The translations under genes and the position numbers were made by a program. The notes under the pieces were generated by a model that had not been told where the DNA came from, did no database searches, and saw nothing but the letters and a program-made list of their open reading frames with translations. Shown in pieces: positions 47,228 through 47,436 of a stretch of DNA of 47,436 nucleotides (the first letter of the stretch is position 1; each line of letters opens with the position of its first letter). Source of the DNA: Nocardioides zeae (GTDB lineage Bacteria; Actinomycetota; Actinomycetes; Propionibacteriales; Nocardioidaceae); assembly GCF_010686755.1 (NCBI RefSeq), contig NZ_JAAGXA010000022.1:1-47436 (forward strand), in the 5' to 3' direction.

Positions 47228-47296
47228 GTCGGGCGGTAGGTCGGGCGGCAGGTCGGGCGGCAGGTCGGGCGGCAGGTCGGGCGGCAGGTCGGGCGG
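47225..47296 (+). repeat. Six 12-bp tandem repeats (YAGGTCGGGCGG)
   Basis: Units start at 47225, 47237, 47249, 47261, 47273 and 47285; the first two begin with T and the other four with C, otherwise identical. The first unit supplies the TAG stop of the thioesterase gene. The array ends 13 bases before the putative insertion-sequence end. Confidence 0.95.
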
Positions 47297-47309
47297 GGCT
47301 GCGAAATGT

Positions 47310-47436
47310 GGCTCTTGTGACTGATCCGTGGGTGGTTGAGCGCGTCTGGGAGTGAGGACACGCCGTTCCTGCCTAGGTTCTGGACTTGCGAAGGAACAGG
47401 ACCGAAGAGCAAGGAACGGCGTGCAATCAGCGACTC
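47310..47436 (+). mobile_element. Probable left end of an insertion sequence (ISL3-like), cut by window edge
   Basis: GGCTCTTGTGACTGATCCGT (47310-47329) resembles ISL3-family terminal repeats, which start GGCTCTT. About 110 bases further a GTG (47421) with AAGGAAC upstream begins an open frame (VQSAT...) that runs off the window, as a transposase would. A perfect 12-bp inverted repeat CACGCCGTTCCT (47359-47370) / AGGAACGGCGTG (47412-47423) brackets the leader and covers this ribosome site and start codon, so it could form a hairpin that limits transposase translation. Family assignment is tentative because no transposase motif is within view. Confidence 0.45.

Noticed and set aside
47225..47296. 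Possible CRISPR-like array
   Set aside because: Units are contiguous 12-mers with no spacers and no cas genes nearby.

Overview
The window is a piece of a high-GC actinobacterial chromosome (by eye a little above 70% G+C). Nearly all third codon positions are G or C, GTG starts are common, and genes overlap by the four-base GTGA or ATGA stop/start many times. Mycothiol synthesis (mshA), SenX3-RegX3, CarD, a mycofactocin-type methanol dehydrogenase and a mycofactocin methyltransferase point to Actinomycetia. A Nocardioides-like member of the Propionibacteriales is my best guess, but that is inference. No rRNA, tRNA or CRISPR array was seen. The left edge cuts the end of an IS30-family transposase and the right edge appears to cut the beginning of another insertion sequence, possibly ISL3-like.

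Region 1 (143-4309) is a carotenoid block: crtB, crtI and a CDP-alcohol phosphatidyltransferase overlap on the minus strand and face idi across a repeat-bearing divergent promoter. Region 2 (4354-9633) holds signalling and small genes: a shortened GAF-ANTAR protein, a dienelactone-hydrolase-like protein, an anti-sigma-type ATPase, a YjbQ protein, a GAF/PAS/PP2C phosphatase and a two-gene unit with a 58-residue membrane protein. Region 3 (9704-12072) is a 3-oxoacid CoA-transferase pair facing an IclR regulator, with matching candidate operators.

Region 4 (12241-21698) is an alcohol-oxidation locus. It has an NDMA/mycofactocin-type methanol dehydrogenase, a MoxR ATPase and a VWA protein that both carry histidine-rich stretches, and an MftM-like methyltransferase. 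Facing these are a NarL-type response regulator, its GAF histidine kinase, a second iron-type alcohol dehydrogenase and an SDR. The arrangement resembles the mycobacterial mno/MnoSR locus as I recall it. Perfect hairpins of 21 and 26 bp sit inside and at the end of the mno gene series.

Region 5 (21828-38700) is mostly core: mshA, ybjN-like, a DMT transporter, senX3-regX3, phoU with a Pho-box-like repeat, an XRE regulator, gpmA, a lipoprotein, a UbiA enzyme, carD, a degenerate IspD relative, true ispD, an unaccompanied nirD-like gene, a MerR regulator, ispF, a molybdopterin-oxidoreductase relative without its cysteine ligand, and a Tat-exported C39-like protein.

Region 6 (38868-47227) is a catabolic island: a PaaX-family regulator, a divergent RidA-like gene, then FAA hydrolase, single-domain cupin, TesB thioesterase, aryl-CoA ligase, bifunctional aryl-CoA monooxygenase/reductase and hotdog thioesterase. 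It should activate an aromatic acid (anthranilate- or salicylate-like) to a CoA ester, hydroxylate it as the thioester, and process the product. No full-length gentisate dioxygenase is present. Across the window many genes show an ANNNT-type -10 hexamer 6-7 bases before the start codon, as expected of leaderless transcripts. A 55-bp hairpin repeat occurs three times with compensatory stem changes.
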